In this document: positions 47,631 to 60,365 of the stretch, in pieces
Layout: the number at the start of each line of letters is the position of its first letter
Numbering within the stretch: the first letter of the stretch is position 1
From: Chrysoperla carnea
Lineage: Eukaryota > Arthropoda > Insecta > Neuroptera > Chrysopidae
Assembly: GCF_905475395.1 (NCBI RefSeq)
Contig: NC_058338.1
Span: forward strand, 71,311,435 to 71,375,434
Direction: 5' to 3'
DNA: 64,000 nucleotides
The notes under the pieces: model-generated
What the model was told of the DNA's origin: nothing
The model's database searches: none
The model's input: the letters and a program-made list of their open reading frames with translations, nothing else
Made by a program: the position numbers and the translations under genes

Positions 47631-48439
47631 GGGATATTGTGGTCACCTACGGAAACCCTCCGGTAAAAGCCAGTATATTAATACTAATAAGTTTTTTTTA
47701 AATTATTATTAAACTTACGTTATTATTTTACAAAATCAAAATTATTTTACAGTTAGCAATAAACAAGTATTAAAAAAGACAAAAAAAATAAATCCTTTCG
47801 GACCGTATTTACCTAGTGTGTTCCAGGTAAGTATGGATAAAAATTGGGGTAATTGCGGTAAAACATTAATTGGGGTAAAACAGTTACTTACTATTACATA
47901 TATTAAAAATGTATCCTTTAGATGGCGTACCACGCATCAGAACAATCTTCATGTGCCCATTTTTGGCTCATTGTATCGGTCCTTCTGTTGGAGGTGCTAC
48001 GTACCAACTTCTCATTCTTATTTCACTCGTTTATAATCAGCTTTCTTCTTTCTCGGATCTTCTTTTAGACTTTCGAGGCATCTGCAACATAATAAAAGTT
48101 TCATTTTATTCATTTTAATTGATATGTGGGTAAATACGGACGTCTCGTATTACCCCACGACAAGTGTCGACAATTAACTCAACACATCGTTTTTGAGTTA
48201 TTGTGATAACGGACGGGCAGACAGACGGACAGCCAGCCGAAAATGGGCTAATTAGGTGATTTGATGAATAGCAAACCAAAATGTTCGTATCATCAATATT
48301 TTTAAGCGTTACAAACTTGGGACTAAACTTAGTGTACCTTGGCGAATACAATCAAACAAGAGTGTGTGCGGGACGAGAACTTGGTGGTTAGAAACTGATG
48401 TCCGTTATTACCCGGTGACTGTGTTTACCCTACTCTCCC
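47631..48439. mobile_element. Element with GGGAGAGTGGGG ends, holding a Rep-A fragment
   Basis: Left end GGGGAGAGTGGGGATA and right end TACCCTACTCTCCCG are inverted. About 810 bp. The interior has short segments such as GTATTACCCCACGACA near 48149. Rep-A copy 6 (48187-48342) lies inside, so the element is a composite. Superfamily unknown. Confidence 0.55.
48187..48342 (+). repeat. Rep-A dispersed repeat, copy 6 (3' fragment)
   Basis: Starts TCGTTTTTGAGTTATTGTGA and ends GACTAAACTTAGTGTACC. The peptide frame has a deletion soon after the ATG, so the conserved peptide is not encoded. Confidence 0.85.
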
Positions 48440-49176
48440 GTACTTGATCCATACTTAATTTTAAAAAGAAAAGAAATTGTCGATAGCCAGCCGACTTGAA
48501 AAAAACTTTTTCGTGACATTGCTGCCAGCTCCTTTATCAATACTGTGACAAATGGTTTTAAAAGATTCAATATCCTTAAATCTGTATATAGCTTATTGAC
48601 AGATTTAAAAAATGCAAATGACATTTTTCAGTTACATTATAATACTGCAAATACTTACATAAATTAGTTGAAAACAATAAATTGTTATTATTATGATTTT
48701 AAGTGATTTGTGTGATAATAATTTTTAATGTTTATAGTTTTCATGTATATTAGTTATTATGTGACCATTTCATTTAGGTAATTAAATGGTCATACAATTA
48801 CCTACAATTACATGGTCAGTTTATTTTAATGTATTGTAATTTAAATTGATTTAGATGAATGGTAAATACTTGTAGAATTAATTTCTTATTTTGTTATTAT
48901 TTTTCTTTATTATTATTTTATAAATTTTAAGTCTTTTAAAATTTATTTTAAAAACAAAATCATGAGCAACAGAGTTCCATCACTTAGGTCATATTTCCCG
49001 TTCTTTAGATGCTTCTTATTATTTAATGTTTTCTATTGAAATGGAATTTTCGCGTTTTTTAACACATGCAATTTTTGAGAAGCTTAAAAACCGACAAAAT
49101 TATGGTTTTTCAACATAAAATGAGGAGAGTGGAGTTGGTAAGTTGACATTCCCAAAAAGCACTCTCTTGACATTTA

Positions 49177-49682
49177 GGGGAGTGTGGGGGGGATTTGGGC
49201 TTAGTATGAGAGCCTACTAAGGAAAATTAATAATAAAACTCATAATTTCTATATTATTTAAATTAGTATTAATTATGAATTTGAATACCCATCTTATCTA
49301 TAGTTACAAGAAAATCACAAAAAACCTAAGTAGATAGCTTTTGGCGTAAATTTAAAAAAAATTCCTTTTATTGTGTCCCCCGCTCCTTTATGTTTTTCCA
49401 GGCTTCCATTCCAGCCAATTCATAATTCCAGCCATACATCTCTCATTACCCGATTAACCATGAATCGAAAAAATAAAAATTCAATATTACATCTCGTATT
49501 CTATTAAAATTGCAATAGCTATACCTTAAATTAGATAGATTTGCAACTGAATGATTGCCCGCAGTAGGCCATCTTTATCAAACATACACGAAGACACCCG
49601 AACGTAATTAACACAATTACGAGAATTATAAAAGTATATTTTGTGAATGAGGGGATGGCTACCATTACCCCATACTGCCTTA
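49177..49682. mobile_element. Possible second GGGGAG.GTGGGG element
   Basis: Left AGGGGAGTGTGGGGGGGA and right TTACCCCATACTGCCT are approximate inverse ends resembling those at 47631-48439. The bounds are approximate and the interior shows no ORF of note. Confidence 0.35.
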
Positions 49683-50908
49683 CTATCTTACTTAACCTAC
49701 ATATAGAAAATATCGCGAAAATCTGTGATATTTTGACACAAAAAGGGAGAGGTTGAGAAGCGAATACACCCAAAGAACTTTCATAGCATGAGCTAGACTT
49801 GCATACCGATTCTCGATCCTCTATCTCAATTTGGAGGGGCTGTAAAGTTTTTAAATATGGAAAAAAACGTTTTGTATCTTAGAAATCCCTTTCAAATTGT
49901 GGAAATTGAACCCCGAAATCGTGAACCCCAGATCGTGGCACGGAGCTATAACATATGCCATTCACCTTCGTTGCACTTCGATACAATGCACAAGTCCATA
50001 TTTTCGGGGATATGATGGCTAAGAGGAAATAGTTTAAAATTGATAAAAATTGATGAAGATTGATGAAATCCTTTTACATTAAATTTTAAAACTAAACCTT
50101 TGTTCTTTTTATTTAATATTTAATTATTTTTTTTATAATTAAGACTAATAATACTTTTAATGGTGGTTTCATTCTAATCGAAAATTTCTCCGTTGTTTCC
50201 ACCAAATTCTTATTTCGTTCTTTTCTTGAACGATTTTTAATCATTTAAATTTGTATAAATGTTTTACCATTACTTAAAACCCCATTTGTAAGCAATGTAC
50301 CCTATTTTTAGGTTATCAATCGTAAATCCCTAATTTTGCATTTTCCTCGCACTTTTCTTGCACAATGCATTGCAGGAGATTCACGCCAACAAACGTATAA
50401 TGGATATTTGCGTTCTGTATGTAGCATTTATTGTTACAAATTTTGATAGGGTTATTACCAAATTTCCTTATATTATATTTTTACTTCAAACCAAACTAAT
50501 TTAAAAGAAAATATTAAGTTTTATTTTCCAGAAATTTTGTCATTAAAATTGAATTATGAACAATCTAAAATTAATTGTAATATAATTATTGACGCAATTC
50601 GTGTTCCTTGTACAAAATTCAATACTTTGCGGTTTTTACATTCTTCCAAATATTGATAGAATGTACTTAATAATTTAGATTAGTATATACCAGCGAATTA
50701 GTTCAGAAAATTTGTATAAAAATTTGCTTAAATTTTTTAAAATATTTGTGCTAGAATTTCAAAGACTGAATATTTCGAACAGAACAATCAAAAAAACTTT
50801 TCAAAATTCTCAATAATCGTCTTCAAAATTAAAAATTCTTGCGGCAGTATATTCATTGAAAAGTTGTATGCAATAAGGTCGTAAGTTCACTAATAAGAGT
50901 ATTATTAA

Positions 50909-51020
50909 ACAAGTTAAAACAAACAATTGACTGAGCTAATTGTTTAGGAAACCAACACAATTATGGTGGCTTTTTGGCCGCCATTTGTTATGGTTTTCTA
51001 AAATTTCTAAAATTTTCGAA
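50909..51020 (+). repeat. Rep-A 5' fragment fused to a second repeat
   Basis: The first 37 bp match the 5' end of Rep-A (ACAAGTTAAAACAAACAATT, GACTGAGCTAATTGTT), then the sequence changes abruptly to the repeat shared with 33100-33180. The switch after TTGTT marks a clean breakpoint. Confidence 0.65.
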
Positions 51021-52770
51021 AGTATTTTCTAGACACATAAGATTACAAGTTGAAGTTACCTACAAATTTTAACTGCCTAATTTTTATAGTTTTGGGGAAA
51101 ATGAATACCGAAGTTTTGTCCTAAAAATAAATATTTGGTTTGATTTCAGAACATTCCAGATTTGAGAAAAGGCCACAAGGTACAAAAAATCGATATTTCA
51201 TGTACCAATTGTCTGTATATTTCACAATATTATGTATTAAAGTTTTTAGTGAAAAAATTTGTTCAAATTAGGCAAAAGGTACCTCCTGTCTTCATAATTG
51301 ACAATCAGTTGAGTAAATCACAGGACAAAAAAACCCAATGCGTAATAATAAGCTTCTTGGTATAATAAAAAAAATTAGACCTTTTTACATATTTACTATT
51401 TTATCTAATCGAATAAAAATTTGTAATCGTTTGATATAATTTATCAACTTATTTTAATTTTTTTTCTTTATATCTTCTTGTTAAATTTTACAACGTAACG
51501 CAATGTTTACAAGTAGGCAAGTGACCCTCCTTCTTAACCAGACTGCTTAGCAAGCTGTTTAGAAAACGGAAACACGAATTATGTTTATCGAGATGTGAAA
51601 CAGAAAGTTGTGCATAGCTGCAACCAGATCATTGATTTTTACTTGATTAAATCTAAACAGGATACAATTGAGAAGAATAATGAGCCTTTCGACCAAGCAT
51701 TTTCGATTGAACAAGCATCTTCAACAATCTGAAAACTTAAGGTCATAACTACAAGCATGAAATATGATGAAACTTCTCTCTATTCATAGAGAGTATTAAA
51801 GACGCCTTGAGTCCAAAACTTTGGATCCATTCGCCATGATAAAAGTCTCGGCAAAGAAGCTGTACTTACACATGAGTCACAATTCGATGGCTTACAGGCT
51901 CAATTGCGGGGCCACTTTTTTTTATCATCCAGGCGCGGCATTAGGAATTAAAGACGTTCCATTTATTTCTCATTTTTCATTGTGGGTAATCCAAATCAGA
52001 TATATGGCTCTCACCGCCGTATACAATGTCCTCTATGTATACGTCTTTTATATTTATGTAAAATACATTATCTTTCCAAGAAAAACTCAAAAATTGATAT
52101 AGCCCCTTAAATTACCTTTGAAACAAAACAAGAAAAATCAAAATCGGTTCATCCGTTTAGTCAAACTTATAGCACCCCTTTTTTGGTTCGGGGGTTAATA
52201 AAATAACGAATATGTTAAAATTGTCTAGGAAGCATCCACAATTGTCTAATATTTTGAATAATCAACTTAAGTAGTGCTTATCATATGATACTTCTGCGGA
52301 ACTGTCGAATATTGACAACTCCAATGTGTAGTAATGTTTGTAAATTTCATTAGTATTTTTTTTAATCTTTAATACTGTTAAGAATTTTGCAACAGCTCCA
52401 TTTTGGTTAAACCCCTCGGAACTTTTGATTCGAATATAAAAAATCGAAAGATGTTTGTAGCTACCAAAAAAGTGGTGAGGATGAATGTGGCAATATTTAA
52501 TCTGGCAACATGAATTTTTTAGGTTTCTAAGAGTTTTAGGTATACAAATTATTCAACCAATCTCAATTTCTCATATTTTGCATACTGCACATTTAAAACG
52601 TTTTGAGTTAATCCACCATAAGTGTTATAATGATGAATTAAACAATATTAATTAAACAATTTGCAATTTCTTGAATATTATGCAAAATCCTAATAAAGTA
52701 CCTACAGGAAATAACTGGAAAAGTTATTTAATAAATTCTTTAATTTTCACAAAAATTTCAATATATTTAT

Positions 52771-54034
52771 AGACCTTGAGCTCATAATGAAACAAAATTT
52801 CTATGATACTTCTTAACTGCCATTAAATGCATTTGTATAGGTAATTTTGGGCGAAAAATGAAGTTCTACTCGTGTTGAGTGTCGATTTATGGAAATCTAT
52901 TTTTGTGCTTCTTTAAAAACAAATTCCTAGTGCTATATAGAGTGCTATAGAAAGTGCTATATAATGATCCCTCAGGGTAAATGATCCCTCGTTGTTTTAA
53001 GCGAACCATTAAAGCTATCTAGTATATTTATTTATAGATAGATGGCTTCCACGTGATCAAATTGATCGTGTAAGAAATCCTTATGGCGATGTATTGGTTT
53101 CGTAGCAAATATATTAATTTTGCTGCTTATGATCTATGGTAAGACAAATTTCAACGTAAAATTTCTCTTTTGTGTTAGTTTTTGCCGGCTGGTTGTCTTG
53201 CTTTTGGCTTCTGTTGGCTTTTAATAATATTATAACAAATTTTGATAGGCGTACAAAAAAATTATAAGTTTTTATGACAATATTCACATCTGTCGTTACC
53301 GGGTTAAATGATCCCCTTTATTTACGTCAAATTATCCCTATTTTTTGTGTAAAATTATAATAGATAAAATGATCCCTCATCATGTGGCGGGTCTTGAATG
53401 TGTTGATTAAGATGATTTTACCAGTGATTTTTGTTTTCATACTAATCGTTGATGCAATGTAAAAGAAAAATTTATATTTTATGTGAACTGTCTGATAAAA
53501 ACTGTAAAGGGTTCATTTGTAGAACATTTTTTCACAGAATCAAAAAGAAAGAAAAATTACTAATATAAACATGAAAATGATTTCATTTGCAAAAAAAGTA
53601 ATATGCTCTCATTATATTTATTACCTAATGTGTATTAAAAAAAACAATGATTGTGATGAATTTTTGAAACAAACAGCACATTTTTGTAATGACATAAATA
53701 TTAGAAACGCAGAAAAAGAGACCAAGAATCAAAATTGAAGTGGATTATGGTAAGAGTTGGTACGCTATGGGGAGAATGAATTACTGCTTCGAAATGTTTT
53801 GAAGTAATGATTGTTGATTATACCAATATTACGTCACCAAAATGGATAAGAGCGTTTTAGACAGAATAAAAAAGGTTTCAAATTTAATTTAATTTTATGG
53901 CAAGAAAGCGTGTTAATTTCGCCAGAATATAATTTATTGTGGCTTTTTATTAGGAAAATCTACATTTTGAAGTACTGGTTCAGACATAGTAGAATACCCT
54001 TTTGTAGAAATTTCGCTTCATTATAGGCTCACGG
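52771..54034. mobile_element. Element with ends GACC.TGAGC.CATAATGAA, copy 2
   Basis: Left AGACCTTGAGCTCATAATGA and right, on the minus strand, ACCGTGAGCCTATAATGA are inverse ends about 1.26 kb apart, with AAATTTCTA adjoining on both sides. The interior repeats the phrase AAATGATCCCT at 52979, 53314 and 53369. No transposase is recognised. Confidence 0.5.
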
Positions 54035-55284
54035 TACATTCTATTACTTATACGTTATCATAATAATATTTATCAATATCATTAATTTCAAGACATTTTT
54101 TGCTCATAAACCAAATTATGGTAAACATTCCATAAGTGGATATATTATTTTTTTATTTACATATCTTATTTATAATTTGCTGAAGTCCTTGATTTTTAAA
54201 CAATCTCATCATATTCGTTTCAATTATATGTTACAAAATTTTGTTTGCAATTTAATCGACAAAAAGCTATATCTACATATCGCAGGCATATCAAATAATT
54301 CAGCCATATCGCAAACATGTGAAATTTACAAAATCTAAAAACTTTCTGATGAAAAAACAAAATCTTTTACGTCAGATACAAAAAATTTTTTATATTGTTT
54401 TTAAAATGGAAGCGCTAAATGAAAGTCAAATCTTTTACATATTCCAATGTTTCCAAAGATTTATTATTTACACAAGCAATGAAAGAAGTCAAATTTGAGT
54501 CATAATATCTCAAAAACATAATTTTGAATAAATTTTATCCAAAAGCACGCTAGCTTCAAATTAACAAACGGAATTTTAATAAAATTTGGGAGAATAATAT
54601 TTTTATCGAATTCTTATGATTTTTTTTAAAGAAAACCTCTTCGAATATTGTAAAAAAAATTTTTTTAATATTTTTATTTTTTAATTATAATGAAAATCAT
54701 TTATTAAGGGAATTTTGCCCTAAAAATTACGAAAATTGGATTTTTTTGAGCTATTTCAAGCAATTTTTTTTTATACGTGACGGTGATTGTGACATATGTG
54801 ACATTATTTTTATATGTGACGGTGTGAAATCAATATCTTAACAAAACCAATAGTTGAAACAAATCTTTGCTGGTGGCATCGTTTTCGCAAGGATTAAGTT
54901 GGCTTAAAACCTAGTATTCGGGAGACTTGGAGGATGAAAATTTGGTATCAAATTTTTATGATTTTGTTAAGAATGTTATTTTTTTCACTTGGGAAAATGT
55001 AAAAAAAAAAACAAACTTAAGCTAAATTATAGCGAAAATCATTGATTAACGTAATTATGACTCAAAAATAACGAAAATCGGATTTATTTCACTGTAAATC
55101 TTGAACTATTCACGCGCACCTACAGTGTGTCGCATTTAAGATGAAGACACCATCATATTTTCGTTATTTATAAGAATATCGATTTGAAATTTTGCTCAGT
55201 CATACAAAGGGATGGGACCCATTAATACATAAGATACTTAACCGAAATCTGAACTTTAAACTCAGCCTCCTACAATTTTACAAA

Positions 55285-55777
55285 TAGGGTCGATTCTTTA
55301 TATTTTGTCTAGCGTCAGAGATGGTTAAAGATATCGAAAAAAAAAACTAATAGAAAAAGTGTTTAGAGTATTTTTTTTATACCCATACACAGACTTTTAT
55401 GACAAAGTTCGCATTTTTTTTTCATTATTTTGTCCCCACTCTTTATTATTACAAGTTATTGAAATATATGAATTGATAACACTATTAAATTATCAATTTG
55501 TCCAGTTTTTACATTCCATAGCACACTAGTTATAAAAGTTTATTTTTTAATTGTATAACTAGTGTGCCATGGAATATAAAAACTGGACAAATTGATAATT
55601 AATAGTGTTATGTATTCAAATATTTCAATTAATTTGTACTAATTATGAGTAACCTAAATCGGTACAATCGGTACATGAGTATATAAAAATAATCTAAGCA
55701 ACTTTTTCTAATAATTTTTTTCGATATCTCTAGCCATCTTTGGCGTTAGGCAAAATATTTAGAATCGGTCCTATTTT
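55285..55777. mobile_element. Long foldback element (near-complete palindrome)
   Basis: The sequence mirrors itself about a centre near 55540. Inner pairs are TCAATTTGTCCAGTTTTTAC with AAAACTGGACAAATTGATAA and GCACACTAGTTATA with TATAACTAGTGTGC; outer pairs are GGGTCGATTCTTTATATTTT with the complement of AAAATATTTAGAATCGGTCC. The arms are about 240 bp and the loop about 15 bp, so it could extrude as a cruciform. Confidence 0.9.
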
Positions 55778-56002
55778 TCAATTTCAGTTAACGAAGGTGT
55801 TCCAAACTAATACCATTCATTTATGATCATTCTGTATCACTTGTTCACAATTTAAGTGAAATAAGAATTTGCGACAAATATACAATTGTTGCGGAAGTCA
55901 ATTATTTTTAAATATTCAAATGGTATACATTGTTAAGTCTGTAGAAAATATAGATTAACGTTGCGGGCAGACACGAACAACAACAATACACATAGTCAGA
56001 TC

Positions 56003-56404
56003 ATAACAAAGGAAAATGAAAGAAATCTCTCGCATTTTGCTAAAAGCTCATGGAATGTGTTTCTTGGGTGTCAAATATCATTAGTAAAGCATGAGTTACT
56101 AGCGCAAATTTTTCTATTTGTTAATAAACAACAAATTGTTAATTAAATAAAACGGCCAATACAAAAGTTAAAAATTAATAAATAGGCAAATTGTATTACA
56201 TATGTGAATGTTTGTCAATTAATCGAAAAATATATATAACTTACAACTTGCCTATTTATTAATTTTTTAAGTCAACTTTTTTTGCATTGATTAACAAATT
56301 ATTGTTAACTCATCCCTCACTAGTGATATTTGACACCTAAGAAACACATTTCATGAGGTTTTATCAAAATGAGAGCGGTTTCTTCCATTTTCCTTGATTT
56401 GTAA
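56003..56404. mobile_element. Second foldback element
   Basis: The left arm (GGAAAATGAAAGAAATCTCT, GTGTTTCTTGGGTGTCAAAT, ATTAATAAATAGGCAAATTG) is mirrored by the right arm (GCCTATTTATTAAT, ATTTGACACCTAAGAAACAC, TTCTTCCATTTTCC). Arms are about 180 bp with a short loop. Only about 230 bp separates it from the foldback at 55285-55777, to which it shows no clear similarity. Confidence 0.85.
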
Positions 56405-58243
56405 CATCTTTAACTGTACTAATATACATGAATAACATCGCATCATGAATGGATTGTATTGTATGCACTTTGCGATGATAAATTTTATTTGGTCAAATGA
56501 GCTTTTGTTTCGAAAACCTTCTCTGATGCGCTCCTTCATAATATATGGTGTTGTTGGGGGAAAACGATTATTTTAAACGATTAAACGATTCCTTGTACAT
56601 TTTCCCTTAAAAAATCCATTCTGTTTGCTACAAGTGATTCTGGTTTTTTTTTAATCCAAAATAGAAGCTATAAAATTTTTCCTAGTTTTTTTTAAATATT
56701 CTTAAGATTATATTACCCCGATTATCCCTATCTGAATTCGCATTGGGCAGGTATAAAAGGTTTTGTGTGTCATTTACTACCATTCGGATTTTTTTTTAAT
56801 TCTTTTGTTCCACGGTATGAACTAAAATGATTTTGTTTAGTCGACCTTAGTAACAAAGTCATACTTTTATAAACTATGATAAATATTTCCTACAATAAAC
56901 TAAACACAAAAATTTTTAATCAATTAAATTATTTTCAATCATATTTTCTCCGAAAAAATAAACTTATGTAGGTGTCATATCTATAACCTACGGGAAAATC
57001 GTTTTTTTCGACATTTTTATGTCTTTGGATTTTACTACAAGGTCTCCAAAATGAGCTAAGGAATTAAAAATTTGATACGTAGATTGGGTTAATGTCTTTT
57101 TTATATCTAAAAATCATGTTTTTGCCGCGAATTTTATGATTTTGCACGCCTCTGTAGCCCTTACAAATTGAGCTAGAGTGTTGAATTGATATACAGATTG
57201 GGTAAATTTCAAGGATATGCTTTTTGAAGGTAGTATCTGCTCAGCCCCTCAATTCCCCTTTTTATACATACATACAAAATTTGTTTGAAGACATTTCATG
57301 TTTTTGACAAAATATTAAAATCTTATTTTAATAAAAAGTATCAAATAGAAAGAAGCATGAAATGAGGGGGAAATATGACTCTAGTATTGAACCTCTGCTG
57401 CTTACGAGTCTTTTTAATTTTTACTAATTACTATTAATTTGATTGCACTTGAAAATAGTTTGATGGTCCAACTTAATTCAATGATATTGTTAATAATAAT
57501 ATTGATTGTAGTAACAACAAAAAAATATTTTAAATAACAAAATACTTAACATTGAAAATTGTAGAAAATTGATTACACAGGAAGGTAAAATTTATAATAC
57601 TCCAACGACAATGAACCTTTTGTGTTGATTTTAATTTGGTTTACTTCTCAATTATTTGTTGTTGGGTTTCCTATTAGGTGTGGTTTTGTACAAAAAATAC
57701 AATTATTTATTGTTATTTGATGAATTTCAATCAATTATATGGTAGACATTATTTATTAAAAACTGACCGCGTCAATAAACGACTGTATCATTCATTTTGT
57801 AAAAAAATTATTTTATAGGCAAAAGTAATAACAAATTTAGCAAAGGTGAAAACCAATAACCCGTTTGAAAGCAAAATTATTTTTTAAAAATAAAGATTAG
57901 AAAATTGATTGAATTTTCGAAATTGTAAAGCCCAAGGAGCGCAAAATATTTTAACATACGAGTATAGGCAAAATTAGGGAGAGTAGCCATAATCGTCATT
58001 TTACCTAAAAGAATCTGTACATTTAATTGATGAACTTTTTTAATTTATTCAAATGATAGAGTATTAAAGTATTGATTTCCCCCTACGTTTTCGAGCAAAA
58101 CATATTTTTAAAAAAGTCATTACTATCCTAAATGATATTGGGGTATTTTGCATTTGGAACTGACTAATCACCAAAATCAAAATTTTGTAGATAATAAAGT
58201 AATAGTATTAATATTTAAAAAAAAAACTAGCTATAATATTTAA

Positions 58244-58811
58244 ACAAGTGAAAACAAACAATTGGCTGAATTAATTGTTGAAATACCATGCATAGTCAGT
58301 GTTGATTTCTTTATCACATTACACATACAAACATGTGACACATACATAACTGATAATCAAGTATAGTACATATTATAAAATTTCCGCCTAATTGGCGCCC
58401 TCACGGGTAAACAGTGATGTTTACGAAAAAATGTTTCAAACAAAAGTTGTTTAATTTTTGATAAGGAACATTTTTTACATTTAAACTTTTGTTCTATTTC
58501 TAACGGTTTACCAGATGGGTCCTACGGACCCAAGACCCAATTGACCTATGATGCTCATTTACGAACTTGACCTCACTTTTTACGTCCTGAGTACGCTGTA
58601 AAAATTTTAGCTCGATATCTTTTTTCGTTTTTGAGTTATCGTGTCCACAGACGGACGGACGGACGGACGGACAACCGGAAATGGTCTAATTAGGTGATTT
58701 TATGAACACCTATGACAAAATTTTTTTCCTAGCATCATTATTTTTAAGCGTTACAAACTTGGGACTAAACTTAATATACTATGTATATTTCATATATACA
58801 TGGTATAAAAA
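58244..58811 (+). repeat. Rep-A dispersed repeat, copy 7 (full length, reference copy)
   Basis: The most complete copy, 568 bp, from ACAAGTGAAAACAAACAATT to CATATATACATGGTATAAAA. Landmarks in order: GGGTAAACAGTGATGTTTAC (58405), GGGTCCTACGGACCCAAGAC, CTCATTTACGAACTTGACC, a (GGAC)n microsatellite (58651-58672), GGTGATTTTATGAACACC. From the ATG at 58702 an intact frame begins MNTYDKIFFLASLFLSVTNL and continues into the adjoining foldback element for 95 codons. Confidence 0.9.
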
Positions 58812-58812
58812 G

Positions 58813-59778
58813 GCTTCAGAAAAAGTTTTCGAAGCAAATCATATTACTTTTGGGCAAAAGGTCTTTTCCCCCTATTTTGACCCTGCTGAATCCGAATATT
58901 CCGGTTGTCCAACCGAAATCTCGACCAGAAGTGAGATATTCAAGATGGCGGCCAATTTTTTGCCCCTTTTTTTAGTTTTCTCAATATAAGTCCAAAACTA
59001 TGCATTTTTTCAGAAAATATTTTCTATAAGTTTTTCAAAAAGAAAAAAATTACTATAATTTGAGATCAAAATCAGCTCTTTAGGTTTAATACTTACTGAG
59101 ATACAGCTCTCTCTTTTCGACTTAGATATCGAGGCAAATACTAATTTTATGTGTGAAATCATGAGGAAAGATGTGAAAGCAAATATTATAAGCTTTAATA
59201 TAAGCAAAAAACGTTGCTGTAGGCCATACCGTTCACTCACAAAGCTTAAAAATCCGAAATAAAGAAAACTGTATTTTTCGCCAATTAGATCTGTGTAGTT
59301 CTCATAATGGTTTGAAGGTAGTTTGAAAGGATCATGAACATCCGCAATAGTCTGCAAGCGAATCGCAAAATAACATGTCTTAACGGAAAGAGAGATTTTG
59401 TGGGACACCCGGTAGGAACTATGTTTCTTCCGTTTTAAATTATATATTGTTTAATTTTGTATCAAGTTTTTGTTTATCAAGTTCTGAAAGTAGACATTTT
59501 CTTATTAGTTACAGAATAATAAGAAGATCAGAATCAATTACCTAATTATTATTACATAGGTTTCGTTTTTATGCTACATTTTATTTTGTTTCCATAGATA
59601 TAACATATATTTGTTACACAAAAAGTTGTTATGTTTTTTCTTTATCTATATCTCACTTCCGGTCGAGATTTTGGTTGGGCAACTGGGATATTCGGATTCA
59701 GAAGGATCGAAATAGGGGCAAAAGACCTTTTGCTCAAAAGTAATATGATTTGCTTCTAAAAGTTATATTTTCTGAAAT
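58813..59778. mobile_element. Foldback element abutting Rep-A copy 7
   Basis: The left arm 58813-58952 and right arm 59643-59778 are inverted repeats of about 135 bp (CAAATCATATTACTTTTGGG against the complement of CTCAAAAGTAATATGATTTG; TCTCGACCAGAAGTGAGATA against the complement of TATCTCACTTCCGGTCGAGA). The spacer of about 690 bp holds a minus-strand open frame of 132 codons (59010-59408) without a recognisable domain. It joins the last bases of Rep-A directly. Confidence 0.8.
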
Positions 59779-59880
59779 TCTTTCTAGTCTATAAATAATA
59801 CAGAGTAATACAAACAAAATCGAATTAAAATATTGTAGTTATTGTTAATATATTCGCTGTACATTAAAATATATAAAAAA

Positions 59881-60365
59881 AAGTACCATTTTGGGTCATA
59901 CTTTTCAAATCTGTGATCAAAATTAACCTAGCTCTAATTGGTTTCAAGAATGTGGAGTCCTGGTCCCGGAAATAAGCACATAAATGATAGCTAACGAAAA
60001 ATTAACAAAATAGCTGAAAAGAATGAGTCAAAATTAATGGGTTTCAAAAAAAAAATTCCAATAAGATAGGATCAAATTTGCCTTTGTTATCAAAAAAATC
60101 GAATTTTTTAACTTAATGGCGTCATCAGAATCCAAAAAGTTTAATTTCGCTCTATCACATCCAAATTTTATCCAATTTTGATAAACCTAGTATATATTCC
60201 TACAAAATTTGGGCCATACTTTTAAAATTTTTTATCAAAATTAACTTAGCTTTAATGGGTATGTTTCAAGAATGTGGAGTCCTGGTCTCGGAATTTAGGA
60301 CATTAGTGATAGCTAGCAAATAATTGACATAACAGCTGAAAAGAATGACCCAAAATTAGGGTCAT
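59881..60365 (+). repeat. Direct duplication, period 318 bp
   Basis: The segment from 59893 (GGGTCATACTTTTCAAAT ... AAGAATGTGGAGTCCTGGTC ... ATAGCTGAAAAGAATGAG) recurs from 60211 (GGGCCATACTTTTAAAATTT ... AAGAATGTGGAGTCCTGGTC ... ACAGCTGAAAAGAATGAC). The copies differ at many sites, so the duplication is old. No coding capacity. Confidence 0.8.

Noticed and set aside
51821-52102. A 93-codon ORF on the plus strand.
   Set aside because: No recognisable domain; the downstream text (AAATCGGTTCATCCGTTTAG) looks like a retroelement 3' region.
59010-59408. A 132-codon ORF on the minus strand as a gene.
   Set aside because: It lies in the spacer of a foldback element and has no recognisable domain, splice context or codon bias.
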